From the NCBI GenBank assembly GCA_002840685.1, contig PHBU01000016.1, forward strand, positions 1 to 64,000: a DNA stretch of 64,000 nucleotides, in the 5' to 3' direction. Source of the stretch: Chloroflexi bacterium HGW-Chloroflexi-6. Lineage in GTDB: Bacteria > Chloroflexota > Anaerolineae > Anaerolineales > Villigracilaceae. The number at the start of each line of letters is the position of its first letter. The stretch's first letter is position 1. This document shows positions 55,013 to 63,989 of the stretch, piece after piece. Below the pieces are notes generated by a model. It ran no database searches. It was given only the letters and a program-made list of their open reading frames with translations, and was not told the origin of the DNA. Position numbers and translations under genes: made by a program.

Positions 55013-55771
55013 ATGCTCGAATACCTGAACCTGGACCAGAGCCTGCCGCGCGAAGAGTATCAGACGCGTATTCGCGATTTGCAACAGCGCCTGTATGAAC
55101 TCGAACATGCTGTTTTTGACAGTAAAACACCCGTTATGATCGTTTTCGAAGGCTGGTCGGCCTGCGGAAAAGGGCGGCTGATCCAGATCCTGGCCGAGCG
55201 CATGGATCCGCGCGGATTCCGCGTCGTGCCGATTACCCCGCCCCGCACGGTTGAAGCCCGCTACCCGTGGATGTGGCGCTTCTGGCTAAAAATCCCGGCA
55301 CGCGGACAAATTGTCGTCTTTGACACTTCCTGGTATCGGCGTGTTCTTTTAGACCGCATCAGCAAAACCATCGGCAAAGATGATTTGCGACGCGCCTATC
55401 AGGAGATCACTGAATTTGAAGAGCAACTGGCCGCTGACGGTACGGTTATTCTCAAATTTTGGCTGCACATCAGCGAAGAAGAACAGAAGAAGCGTTTAAA
55501 AAAGCTGCTTTCAGACGAGTTGACGGCCTGGCAGGTCAGCGAATCGGATAGGTTGCAGCACAAAAAGTACCCCAAATATTACCAGGCAGTTGAAGACATG
55601 TTGGCCCGCACCGATTCGCCGCATGCCCCGTGGACGATTGTCGAGGCCAATGATCGTTACCACGCCCGTGTCAAGGTGCTCGAAACCATCGTGCATGCCA
55701 TCGAATCGAGTCTCAGCCCCGAAGCCCTCCAGCGCAGTGAACAAGAAATGAAGGGGGCTGTCAATGCTTGA
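55013..55771 (+). CDS. PPK2-family protein with degenerate active site
   Basis: A 252-residue P-loop protein homologous to the next gene product, aligning residue for residue over at least the first 110. The Walker A reads EGWSACGKGR (46-55), where active PPK2 has Asp at 49 and Gly at 55. Walker B reads FDTSWYRR, where active members have Arg at 105 and Gly at 109. It keeps the P-loop Lys (K53) and D104, so nucleotide binding may survive, but phosphate transfer is doubtful. Probably a partner subunit of the downstream enzyme, like the inactive N-terminal domain of fused class II PPK2. It overlaps it by 8 nt. Confidence 0.85.
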   Translation: MLEYLNLDQSLPREEYQTRIRDLQQRLYELEHAVFDSKTPVMIVFEGWSACGKGRLIQILAERMDPRGFRVVPITPPRTVEARYPWMWRFWLKIPARGQIVVFDTSWYRRVLLDRISKTIGKDDLRRAYQEITEFEEQLAADGTVILKFWLHISEEEQKKRLKKLLSDELTAWQVSESDRLQHKKYPKYYQAVEDMLARTDSPHAPWTIVEANDRYHARVKVLETIVHAIESSLSPEALQRSEQEMKGAVNA

Positions 55772-56471
55772 ACGCCTCGACCCCTCCCTGAAAATGCCGC
55801 GCGAAGAATACGAAAAGTGGCTCAAAATCCTGCAGGCCGACTTGCACCAGTTGACCTATCAGGTTTACCTGCAAAAACTTCCGGTTGTGCTTGTCTTCGA
55901 AGGCATGGATGCCTCGGGCAAGGGCGGCACGATCAAACGTTTGACCGAAAAAATGGACCCGCGCGGCTACGTTGTCTGGCCGATCGCCGCCCCACATGGT
56001 GACGACCGCGAGCGCCACTACCTGTACCGTTTCTGGCGGCGGCTGCCGGAACAGGGCCAGATCGCCATCTTCGACCGTTCCTGGTATGGCCGGGTGTTGG
56101 TTGAGCGCCTCGAAGGCTTCTGCACCGAGGAAGACTGGAAGCGCGCCTACAGCGAGATCAACCAGTTCGAGCGCCAATTCAGCGACTTTGGCGGCGTCAT
56201 CTTCAAATTCTGGATGCACATCAGCAAGGAAGAACAACTGGCTCGTTTCCAGGAGCGCGAGCGCATCAACTACAAAAGTTGGAAAATCACGGATGAAGAC
56301 TGGCGCAACCGCGCCAAATGGGAAGACTACCAGGCCGCTGCTCAAGACATGGTACTTAAAACCAGCACCCCAAATGCCCCCTGGACGCTGGTCGAGGCCA
56401 ACGACAAACTCTATTCGCGTATCAAAGTGCTGCGTACCGTTGCAGAAAAACTAAGACGTGCGCTAAAATAG
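55764..56471 (+). CDS. ppk2: Polyphosphate kinase 2 family enzyme (active-type)
   Basis: A 235-residue PPK2. Walker A EGMDASGKGG (46-55) with D49 and K53, and Walker B FDRSWYGR (103-110) with D104 and R105, are all intact. PPK2 uses polyphosphate to phosphorylate nucleoside mono- or diphosphates. Length fits single-domain forms; the overlap with the degenerate homologue upstream suggests a two-subunit class II-like enzyme (AMP to ADP). Specificity cannot be fixed from the sequence. Confidence 0.9.
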   Translation: MLERLDPSLKMPREEYEKWLKILQADLHQLTYQVYLQKLPVVLVFEGMDASGKGGTIKRLTEKMDPRGYVVWPIAAPHGDDRERHYLYRFWRRLPEQGQIAIFDRSWYGRVLVERLEGFCTEEDWKRAYSEINQFERQFSDFGGVIFKFWMHISKEEQLARFQERERINYKSWKITDEDWRNRAKWEDYQAAAQDMVLKTSTPNAPWTLVEANDKLYSRIKVLRTVAEKLRRALK

Positions 56472-56524
56472 GTTTTGAGAAAACGTCGCATAGCCGACGG
56501 ACGGTTTCACAGGTACCCGCCCCG

Positions 56525-57796
56525 ATGCCCATAACCCCCACCCAGGCCATTCAAAGGGCCTACACTGCCCTGCAAAGCGGCGACAGGCGTAACGCCCACT
56601 ATTGGGCGGTTATTGCCGTCCAGGCCGCTCCTGGGCTCGAGGAAGCCTGGCTGATGTTGGCTGCCTGTTCCGGCCCGCGCGCCAGCCTGGCCTACCTGCA
56701 ACGCGCCCTCGAGATCAACCCCGCCAGCCAGCGCGCCCGCAAAGGAATCCACTGGGCGCGCAAAAGGCTGATCGATGAACAGCGCGCCAAACGCCCCGCG
56801 GCCACACCGATCGCTGTGCCGCGCCCCAAGCAAAAAAAGCGTTCTTTGTGGTGGCTGTGGACGATTTTTGGGCTGGCAGTTTGCTCTGCATCGCTGGCTT
56901 TTGCTTTCTTTGGGCTGGCTGCGGTCCGCGCAGACTCCCCTCAGCCGGTTGCCGGTCAGCTTTGGGCTGATGCCACGCTCAAGCCTTCAGAACCAATCCA
57001 CAGTGCGGGCGCCGTTATCGTCGCCTCACCGACCCCGATCGTTGAATCCCCCACCCCCACGGAATTGGCCTCCGTGGACGATACGGCCCTGGTAACGGAA
57101 ACTCCCACGCTGACGGCAGCGCCCTCTGCCAGCCCCTCACCGATCGAAACGGCGACCCAGGCCCCTCCTCCGACAGCGACCCTGGCCTTTGAGCCAGCCA
57201 CCCCCACCAGCCCGCCGCCCACCCCGACCTCCGAACCAACCCGTCTTGTCCATGTCATTCAGCAGGGTGAAGATGCAGCCAGCATTGCCGTCTGGTATGG
57301 GGTCGAAGTTTCGGCCCTGCTGGCGGCCAATGGGCTTGAGTCTGCCGAGCAGGCCCAACCCGGGCTTGAACTGCTCATCCCGCCTGTTGAATATATTGCC
57401 CCGCCGCCATCTTATTCTTCGGAAAAACTGATCCTGGTCGATATCTCTGAACAACATTTATATGCCTACCAGGGAGAAGAATTGATTTACAGTTTCGTGG
57501 CATCGACCGGGATGGGCAACTCGACCCGCGTTGGCACCTTTGAAGTGCTCGATAAAATCCCGAATGCCTACGGCGCAACCTGGAACATCTGGATGCCGAA
57601 TTGGATGGGGATTTACTGGTCGGGGTATTTGGAGAATGGGATCCATGCCCTGCCGATTCTATCGAACGGTGCGACCCTGTGGGCTGGCTACCTCGGGACG
57701 CCGATCTCGTATGGCTGCGTGGTTCTGGGAAGTTACGAATCTCAACTGCTTTACGATTGGGCCGAAGTGGGGACAACGGTTCAAATTCAGTGGTAA
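56525..57796 (+). CDS. L,D-transpeptidase with TPR-like and LysM-like parts
   Basis: A 423-residue cell-wall enzyme. An N-terminal TPR-like region (8-85) is cytoplasmic; a membrane helix lies at about 102-125. A long Pro/Thr/Ser linker (140-240) and a LysM-like segment (242-290, VIQQGEDAASIAVWYGVEV) follow. The YkuD domain (305-423) has H374 in GIHALPI and nucleophile C398 in SYGCVVL. It would cross-link peptidoglycan by 3-3 bonds or attach proteins. The cytoplasmic TPR part is unusual. Confidence 0.88.
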   Translation: MPITPTQAIQRAYTALQSGDRRNAHYWAVIAVQAAPGLEEAWLMLAACSGPRASLAYLQRALEINPASQRARKGIHWARKRLIDEQRAKRPAATPIAVPRPKQKKRSLWWLWTIFGLAVCSASLAFAFFGLAAVRADSPQPVAGQLWADATLKPSEPIHSAGAVIVASPTPIVESPTPTELASVDDTALVTETPTLTAAPSASPSPIETATQAPPPTATLAFEPATPTSPPPTPTSEPTRLVHVIQQGEDAASIAVWYGVEVSALLAANGLESAEQAQPGLELLIPPVEYIAPPPSYSSEKLILVDISEQHLYAYQGEELIYSFVASTGMGNSTRVGTFEVLDKIPNAYGATWNIWMPNWMGIYWSGYLENGIHALPILSNGATLWAGYLGTPISYGCVVLGSYESQLLYDWAEVGTTVQIQW

Positions 57797-57882
57797 AACG
57801 TATACCAAACGGGGCTTGTAATCTGTGGACATTGAACTATACTTCGGCGTTGATTTTTAATTAATCAAGGAGAAAAATCCAC

Positions 57883-59031
57883 ATGAATGCATCCACACCT
57901 GCCCAAGAGCCAGAAAAGCCTCCCAGTAGTATCCGCCCGGAACGTCCCTGGCGGGTTGCCGTGCTTGCCAACGTCAAAGAAGATGATGCTGATCTTCCTG
58001 ATGGTGTTGCCGCCGATGCACTGGCAGACTATGACCATATTGAGACGATCCAGGCGATTCAGGCCGCGATCGAAAGTGACGGTCATTCGACCGTTTTCAT
58101 CCCGGCAGACCGCAATCTCCCTTACGCACTAAAAGAAATCAAACCCGACATTTGCTTCAACATTGCCGAAGGCCTGGGCGGCGACGCCCGCGAGGCTCAA
58201 ACCCCGGCCCTGTTGGAGATGTTGCGCATCCCTTATACCCATTCGCGGGTGATGGCGAATGCCATAGCGCTCGACAAAACCTTAACCAAGCGCCTGTGGC
58301 GCGACCGCCGGTTGCCGGTGGCCCCGTTTCAGGAGTTTATCGTTGGCGACGAGTCGCTCAGGTCTGAGTTGCGTTTTCCGCTGTTTGTTAAACCTGCCCG
58401 CGAGGGCACCGGCATGGGTGTGGATTTGAAGGCAATTGTCCACAGCGAGGCTGAACTACGCGAGCGGGTCGAATACATCATCCAGGTTTATCGCCAACCG
58501 GCGCTGGTCGAGACTTTTCTCTCAGGGCGCGAATTTACCTGCGGTCTGGTGGGCCGTTGGGATGCAAGACGCTATTCGCGCCACCCGGAATGGTATACCG
58601 AAAAGCACGGCTATCACGTTTTCCCGGTGCTTGAGTTGGATAGCTCGCGCTCGGTCACGCCGGGTGTCTACAGCCATGTTTCCAAATCCAAATCGGTGGG
58701 TGAAGAGGGCGCTCCGGGATATTTTTGCCCGGCTGAGATTTCGCCCGAGCTGACGCGCAAGCTGCAAAACCTGGTTGTCAGGGCTCATATGGCGATCAAG
58801 GCCATCGATGTTTCAAGGACCGATATCCGTCTGAACAACGAAGGCGAGCCGGTGCTGATCGAGATCAATCCGCTGCCTGGCTTGACGGCCGGTTACAGCG
58901 ACCTGTGCCTGGAAGCTATGGCCGAGGGTATTTCGTACGAGGATTTGATCCTGGAAATCTTATACCTGGGCGCCAGCCGGTGGGGGCTGCTGCAAGGGCG
59001 CGAATTGCCCGCAAAAAAGACAAAAAAATAG
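57883..59031 (+). CDS. ATP-grasp ligase of the D-alanine-D-alanine ligase family
   Basis: A 382-residue ATP-grasp protein. The N-terminal domain has FNIAEGLGGDAREAQTP (about 89-105), the central ATP lobe FPLFVKPAREGTGMGVD (about 165-181), and the C-terminal EINPLPGL (about 326-333) supplies the metal ligands. It is longer than typical Ddl and has an inserted SRHPEWYTEKHGY region, so another D-amino acid or peptide ligation is possible. AAGGAG precedes the ATG at 10 nt. Confidence 0.85.
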   Translation: MNASTPAQEPEKPPSSIRPERPWRVAVLANVKEDDADLPDGVAADALADYDHIETIQAIQAAIESDGHSTVFIPADRNLPYALKEIKPDICFNIAEGLGGDAREAQTPALLEMLRIPYTHSRVMANAIALDKTLTKRLWRDRRLPVAPFQEFIVGDESLRSELRFPLFVKPAREGTGMGVDLKAIVHSEAELRERVEYIIQVYRQPALVETFLSGREFTCGLVGRWDARRYSRHPEWYTEKHGYHVFPVLELDSSRSVTPGVYSHVSKSKSVGEEGAPGYFCPAEISPELTRKLQNLVVRAHMAIKAIDVSRTDIRLNNEGEPVLIEINPLPGLTAGYSDLCLEAMAEGISYEDLILEILYLGASRWGLLQGRELPAKKTKK

Positions 59032-59047
59032 ATTGACGATAATAACA

Positions 59048-59076
59048 GTAGGGGCGACGCATTGCGTTGCCCCTAC
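59048..59076. terminator. Terminator between convergent ligase and psuG genes
   Basis: GTAGGGGC (59048-59055) pairs with GCCCCTAC (59069-59076), with partial inner pairing of the loop. Confidence 0.7.
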
Positions 59077-59084
59077 GATTTTAA

Positions 59085-60014
59085 TCAGGAAAGATTCTGT
59101 TTTGTTTTCCCCATCTCCACTGCGATTTTCGCGGCCAGAACGGCATTGTTCTTGAGCAGGGCCAGGTTGGCCTGCATCGATTTGCCGCCGGTCAGCTCTT
59201 TGACACGCCCGAGCAGGAAGGGGGTCAGCTTTTGGCCGCCGATGCCCTGTTCCTGGGCCTCGCGCGAGGCCTGTTCCTCGGCCGGGATGGCATCTTCGAG
59301 AGAGAGCGCTTCCTCTGCGGGAACGGGCTGGCAGACCAGCACCGCGCTCTTCATGCCCAATACCCAGTGTGTTTCGGCAAAGCGCACGATTTCGGCGGGC
59401 GAATCGAGCCGCAGGCTGACGGGTAGTTTGCCCGGCGGTGAGAAAAATTCAGGGAAGGTATCGGTCCCATAGCCGATGACCGGAACGCCCATCGTTTCAA
59501 GATATTCGAGGGTGGCAGGCAGGTCAAGGATTGATTTGGCTCCGGCGCAAACCACGATCAGCGGGATCTCGGCCAGCGCTTTCAGGTCAGTTGAAATATC
59601 CAGCCGCGATTCGCGGTGGACGCCGCCGATGCCGCCGGTGGCGAAAACCTGTATCCCGGCCTGATGAGCGGCGAACATCGTCCCGGCAACGGTTGTGCCG
59701 CCCAATTTGTGCTGGACGAGGGCGGTTGCAAAGTCGCGCAGGCTGATCTTCAAAACATCGCGGGCTGTTGAAAGACGCTCCAGTTCAGCGCCAGTCAGGC
59801 CGATGTGAATCTTGTCATCGAGAATGGCAATGGTTGCCGGGGTTGCACCTTGCTGGCGGATGGCACTTTCCATGTCGCGCGCCAGGGCCAGGTTTTCGGG
59901 TTGGGGCAGCCCGTGGGTGATGACGGTTGATTCGAGGGCAGTCAGCGGCGTTCCAAGCTGGCGGGCGCGCAGGACTTCGTCCGCAAGGTGATAGTAGGGG
60001 GGTAATTTTTGCAT
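59085..60014 (-). CDS. psuG: Pseudouridine-5'-phosphate glycosidase
   Basis: A 309-residue PsuG/IndA enzyme. The family block TALESTVITHGLPQPENL (25-42) includes active-site E28, and VFATGGIGGVHRE and GAKSILDLPATLEYLET are diagnostic. It splits pseudouridine 5'-phosphate into uracil and ribose 5-phosphate. It lies 8 nt after the kinase gene, forming the pseudouridine breakdown pair. Confidence 0.96.
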   Translation of the reverse strand: MQKLPPYYHLADEVLRARQLGTPLTALESTVITHGLPQPENLALARDMESAIRQQGATPATIAILDDKIHIGLTGAELERLSTARDVLKISLRDFATALVQHKLGGTTVAGTMFAAHQAGIQVFATGGIGGVHRESRLDISTDLKALAEIPLIVVCAGAKSILDLPATLEYLETMGVPVIGYGTDTFPEFFSPPGKLPVSLRLDSPAEIVRFAETHWVLGMKSAVLVCQPVPAEEALSLEDAIPAEEQASREAQEQGIGGQKLTPFLLGRVKELTGGKSMQANLALLKNNAVLAAKIAVEMGKTKQNLS

Positions 60015-60022
60015 GATTGGTT

Positions 60023-60967
60023 TCAGATGGAGAGTTCTTTGTAGAGTTTGTCGAGTGAAAGATCGGGGTAGATGGTTCCGGGATAGCGCAGGGCCAGGGC
60101 GGCGGCCGCAGCCCCGAGCTGGGCGGCATCGTCAATTTCGATATCGTTGAGCAGAGCGTAGATGATGGCGGCGGTCAGGGCATCGCCTGCGCCGGTCGGG
60201 TCATTGACGGTGGTGCTGAGGGCCGGGATATGCCCGTTGGTTTCAGGCGTTGCATAGCACAGTCCAAATTCAGACATGGTGATCAGGGCGATACCAACGC
60301 CATGGTTGACCAGCGCGCGCGCCGCGCTTAGAGTCGCTTCTCTATCAGCCGCTTCAAAGGTTTGGCCGGTCAGGATGCCGGCCTCGGCAACGCTTGGCAC
60401 GATCAAGCGCAGGCGGTTGAGATAGGGCTTCAGGCGCGGGGCCAATGAACGGGAGGTTGGGTCGGCACAGACTGGTAGATTGTAGCGGGCGGCCAGTTCA
60501 AAGGCTGTTTCGAGTGTTGCCGGGGGCAGGTTGGCATCCAGAAAGAGCAGGCTGGCGGCTTCGAACAGATCCTGGTGGTAGGTTAAATAGCTTGCTGTCA
60601 GTTCTTCGAGCACCCGCATATCGTCGCAGGCGTATTGTAGGTGGCCTTTTTCGTTCAAGACTGCTACATAGGAACCGGTCGGATAGTTGTCGACACGGTG
60701 AACGTGGGTTACATCCACTCCGGCCTGGCGGGTATAGGCGATCATTTCATCACCGGGACGATCCTTGCCGAGTACGGCAAGCAGACCAACGGGCTGCCCG
60801 AGACGGGCCAGGTTTTCAGCCACGTTGCGGGCTGCCCCGCCAAACGAGGTTCGGATTCGGGATGGGTTGGATGTTCCCATCTGGATTTTCCCATCAATGC
60901 GCGCAACGATATCGATCCCAGCTGCGCCGATTACCAGAACAGTTTGTTCTTCGGGAGCTTTTTGCAT
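60023..60967 (-). CDS. psuK: PfkB-family kinase, likely pseudouridine kinase
   Basis: A 314-residue ribokinase-fold enzyme. GAAGIDIVARIDG at the start, a GGAARNVAENLARLG block (about 42-56), and the C-terminal NDPTGAGDALTAA with base D262 are typical. Its place directly upstream of psuG makes pseudouridine the expected substrate. AAGGGA precedes the ATG. Confidence 0.92.
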   Translation of the reverse strand: MQKAPEEQTVLVIGAAGIDIVARIDGKIQMGTSNPSRIRTSFGGAARNVAENLARLGQPVGLLAVLGKDRPGDEMIAYTRQAGVDVTHVHRVDNYPTGSYVAVLNEKGHLQYACDDMRVLEELTASYLTYHQDLFEAASLLFLDANLPPATLETAFELAARYNLPVCADPTSRSLAPRLKPYLNRLRLIVPSVAEAGILTGQTFEAADREATLSAARALVNHGVGIALITMSEFGLCYATPETNGHIPALSTTVNDPTGAGDALTAAIIYALLNDIEIDDAAQLGAAAAALALRYPGTIYPDLSLDKLYKELSI

Positions 60968-60978
60968 AGGATTTCCCT

Positions 60979-62898
60979 TTATGCAGTCAGTCGAATGGCG
61001 GGCAGGTCTTGGGTAAGGCTGATTTTGTTGTGTGAGATGTTGATCCAGGCGTCTGCTTCACTACCGGATAAGAGAATAATTTGAAATTCAACTTGCGTGT
61101 AAAGCTCGCCGTCACGTTTCATCGTTCTTGGTTGTGGGCCGGCCGGCTCCATCGTTCCGTCTGATACATCCAGCGAGAAGACAAATTCCACATTTTCTTT
61201 TTCGCCAAAATCGAATTCGATGGGTTCTGAGCGGTAACCGCGCAGCCGGGTCTTGGCCAGGGCAACTTCAACGAGATAGGCGACCGCGCCTTGAATGCTG
61301 GCATCGGCTCGTGACGTGACCCGGGTGCAGACATAATAATCAGCGCCGATTTCATGGTATGGGCTGAGTGCATCCACGATCTGCAGCGCCGTAACGATGT
61401 TTTCAGGAGTGCTTTCGCGAATATCATCAAAATGTTTTGCGGCATTCTTCAGGCGATTGACGTATTCATCGAACATGGCCTGAATGATATCTTGTTCTCT
61501 TTTTTCGCCTTTTTCCATTTCGGCATACAACCGGTAATAGAGCAGGATCGGCATTTCGTTGATCAGTTTGATCAGGGTCATGATGCGAGTGTCTTCGTAC
61601 AAGCGTTTGAGCTGTTCCGGCCCGCCCAGGCGGCGATTGTCCTGGCTGGTTTTCCAGGCTTCAAGGTGGTTGGTTGGGATGATTTCGCTGGGCAATACCC
61701 AGGTACCGACCCCGATCCAGTTGACCTGGAATCCTTTGTTTTTTAGAATATCCTTGAATTTTTCAGCGCCAAATAGCTGCTGGCCCATATCAAAACGGGA
61801 TGTAAAGGGCACGGCCTTAAGCGGGCTTTCGGTGATGTCAATGCCTTCTCTCCCGGCCAGCGCCATTGAATCCAGATGTAACTTTTCTTCGCGCTTGCGC
61901 AGCGCTTCTTCTTCGGGTGCGCCAATGCTGGAAAAGAACTCACTTAAACCGCGACTGCCAATGAAATTGGAAAACTCGATATTAACGCTCACAAATAGCT
62001 TCGATGGCGACCTGGCCCATTCCGCTGATTTTTCCGGGATTTTCCCCGGCCACATGGGAATAACCGTCCCATCATATACCAATCTTTGAACTGCGGCAGG
62101 GTCAAATGGGTAGGGGGACTTGAGCGTTTTCTTGGCATTCGGGCCGCGATAAACGCTGTAAGAATACTGGATGTCGCGCGCTGTGATCACAATCCCATCT
62201 TTGGAACGTGAGGTAACATCCTGTTTATCAACGGTATCTCGTAAATCGATGCATTGACGCAGGCGTTCAAAATCGTCGATAACTGCCCGACCACGCGGTT
62301 CGCCGACTGTTGGGCCGATCACCCGCACACTGCCATCGGGTGACTCCAACACGGCGGCGCTATCGAGCTCGACGGTAATGTAGCCGGGGCCGCCAATCTG
62401 GACAATGGGTGAGTCGTAATTGGTTTCGAGCAGGCGGCCAGCGCGTATCCGAATCGTCAGGTAATCCTGGGCGAAGGCGGCCTGTTTGATAAAGCGGCTG
62501 GCAACTTCGGTGTCTTTCTCGAAAATATCGGCCAAGTATACCGAGGCAAGGCGGTGGATCAAAACGTAGGGCAGCGCCAGGGCCAGCATATGGCGCAACA
62601 CTTCAGGATGCAGGAAAATGCTGATGAGCAGCGTCATGAAACGAATGAACAAAATGCTTGCGCTTATTGGCTCCTCATTCAGGGCGCCAAACACCCTGGC
62701 CCAACCATTCAGATCATAAAGAGTCAGTACCCAATACAGATAAAGCAAAATCACCGCGCTGGAGCGGACCAAGTTTCGGTACAGCGCAGCAGAATGGGTC
62801 AACGAAAAGACCCAATTCAGGGTGGATTCTACAAAACCCTTGATCCAGGCAAGGGTTTGACTACTCCATGATGATTGAGCAAGAGCAGGGGTCGTCAT
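60979..62898 (-). CDS. Large membrane-anchored SPFH-related protein
   Basis: A 639-residue protein. Two to three hydrophobic helices lie at about 45-60, 82-96 and 103-118, followed by a band 7-like beta region (about 140-300, e.g. GYITVELDSAAVLES and ARDIQYSYSVY). A charged helical stretch (about 330-460) and a C-terminal beta region (540-639) follow. The start overlaps the stop of the preceding SPFH gene by one base. Function unknown; likely a partner in a membrane scaffold. Confidence 0.65.
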   Translation of the reverse strand: MTTPALAQSSWSSQTLAWIKGFVESTLNWVFSLTHSAALYRNLVRSSAVILLYLYWVLTLYDLNGWARVFGALNEEPISASILFIRFMTLLISIFLHPEVLRHMLALALPYVLIHRLASVYLADIFEKDTEVASRFIKQAAFAQDYLTIRIRAGRLLETNYDSPIVQIGGPGYITVELDSAAVLESPDGSVRVIGPTVGEPRGRAVIDDFERLRQCIDLRDTVDKQDVTSRSKDGIVITARDIQYSYSVYRGPNAKKTLKSPYPFDPAAVQRLVYDGTVIPMWPGKIPEKSAEWARSPSKLFVSVNIEFSNFIGSRGLSEFFSSIGAPEEEALRKREEKLHLDSMALAGREGIDITESPLKAVPFTSRFDMGQQLFGAEKFKDILKNKGFQVNWIGVGTWVLPSEIIPTNHLEAWKTSQDNRRLGGPEQLKRLYEDTRIMTLIKLINEMPILLYYRLYAEMEKGEKREQDIIQAMFDEYVNRLKNAAKHFDDIRESTPENIVTALQIVDALSPYHEIGADYYVCTRVTSRADASIQGAVAYLVEVALAKTRLRGYRSEPIEFDFGEKENVEFVFSLDVSDGTMEPAGPQPRTMKRDGELYTQVEFQIILLSGSEADAWINISHNKISLTQDLPAIRLTA

Positions 62899-63989
62899 CA
62901 GGACCGATCCTTAAGCCAATGTGCCAGCTCTGTCAGGATGCTGGTATCGGATTTGGCCATTTTTTTCATCAGGCTGCCGTTGCGAATTACCGATTGGGAT
63001 GTGCCATGCGCAAACAGATAAAGCGCGTGGGTTTTGGTGCGCGCCGGGGTATGTTGGTATTCTGCGGTTGCCATTTTGGCAAACTCAGTCAAGGCATCAG
63101 ACTGGGCGTTTTCTTCGGTGATGCGGCGCAAGCGCTCGATCTGGTCGCGCTCTTTTTTGGCGTTTTTCTCCCAGAATGTTGTCCATTGGTTTACAAGGCG
63201 TTCTTCCACTTCAGGAGGCAGGATCACATGCTTGATCCTTACGCCCATTACTTTGATTCCCATTTGCTTAAGTTTGACGGTTTCAGGGCAAAGCATTGTT
63301 CCGCCAGTAAAGTTGCCGAAATCATCCACACTTTCAACATCATCTTCGCTCAACCGCCGGCGCAACAGACCAGCGATAATTTGCAGCGTGGTCTGGTCGC
63401 GACCCGGCGGCGTTTCGAATAATTGATTCAGCCGAATGCGGGAAATATATTCGCGCCAGACGTCGACTGCCATTTTGGCGGGCATTTGGCTCCAAACTGG
63501 CTGGTTTGTCTTGGCACCCTGAACAAGCGCTTCGGTGATTGCTTTGCGCACATTTTCTTCATTGAAACCGTAGGGGGTGTTGCCTTCGCCTGGCTTGGAG
63601 TCGATCCGAAATGTTACGGAGATGGCTGCGACCACTTCAATCCCGTCGCGAGTCATCGCGCGCGTTTCCCAGCGCCGTTCTTGCATGCTCTGGTAGTTTT
63701 CGTCGGTTTTGGATACTGTGAATGGGTTTTCGTTATCGTTGGGGCCAACAACCTGGGTCAGGGTATGCAGGTCAACCGAGGCCGCGATATATTCTTTTTT
63801 TCTGGTGAAGTGAACCCCGGGACCAATTGTTCTGGTGAATTGCGTTGCTGTCCGCAAAACAGCCGCTGAAGCGTGGTCCAGCCAGACTACCCCCACACCG
63901 CTTTTTTGCCTTTCATCCTGTCGGGCGCGGACGTTGCCATTTTCAACGAAAATAGCCGCGCCATGAAACCCGGAAAAATAGGCCATCAT
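62898..63989 (-). CDS. SPFH/band 7-like protein, N-terminus probably beyond the window
   Basis: At least 363 residues. The SPFH beta part has VVWLDHASAAVLRTA, FTRTIGPGVHFTRKKEY (about 35-70) and VVAAISVTFRIDS (about 118-130). It is followed by a long charged coil (about 265-310, VNQWTTFWEKNAKKERDQIE...) and a soluble tail. No membrane anchor is seen in this part and the frame stays open to the window edge, so the real start may lie further upstream. ATG 63989 is the first available. It is co-translated with the membrane partner downstream. Confidence 0.75.
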   Translation of the reverse strand: MMAYFSGFHGAAIFVENGNVRARQDERQKSGVGVVWLDHASAAVLRTATQFTRTIGPGVHFTRKKEYIAASVDLHTLTQVVGPNDNENPFTVSKTDENYQSMQERRWETRAMTRDGIEVVAAISVTFRIDSKPGEGNTPYGFNEENVRKAITEALVQGAKTNQPVWSQMPAKMAVDVWREYISRIRLNQLFETPPGRDQTTLQIIAGLLRRRLSEDDVESVDDFGNFTGGTMLCPETVKLKQMGIKVMGVRIKHVILPPEVEERLVNQWTTFWEKNAKKERDQIERLRRITEENAQSDALTEFAKMATAEYQHTPARTKTHALYLFAHGTSQSVIRNGSLMKKMAKSDTSILTELAHWLKDRS

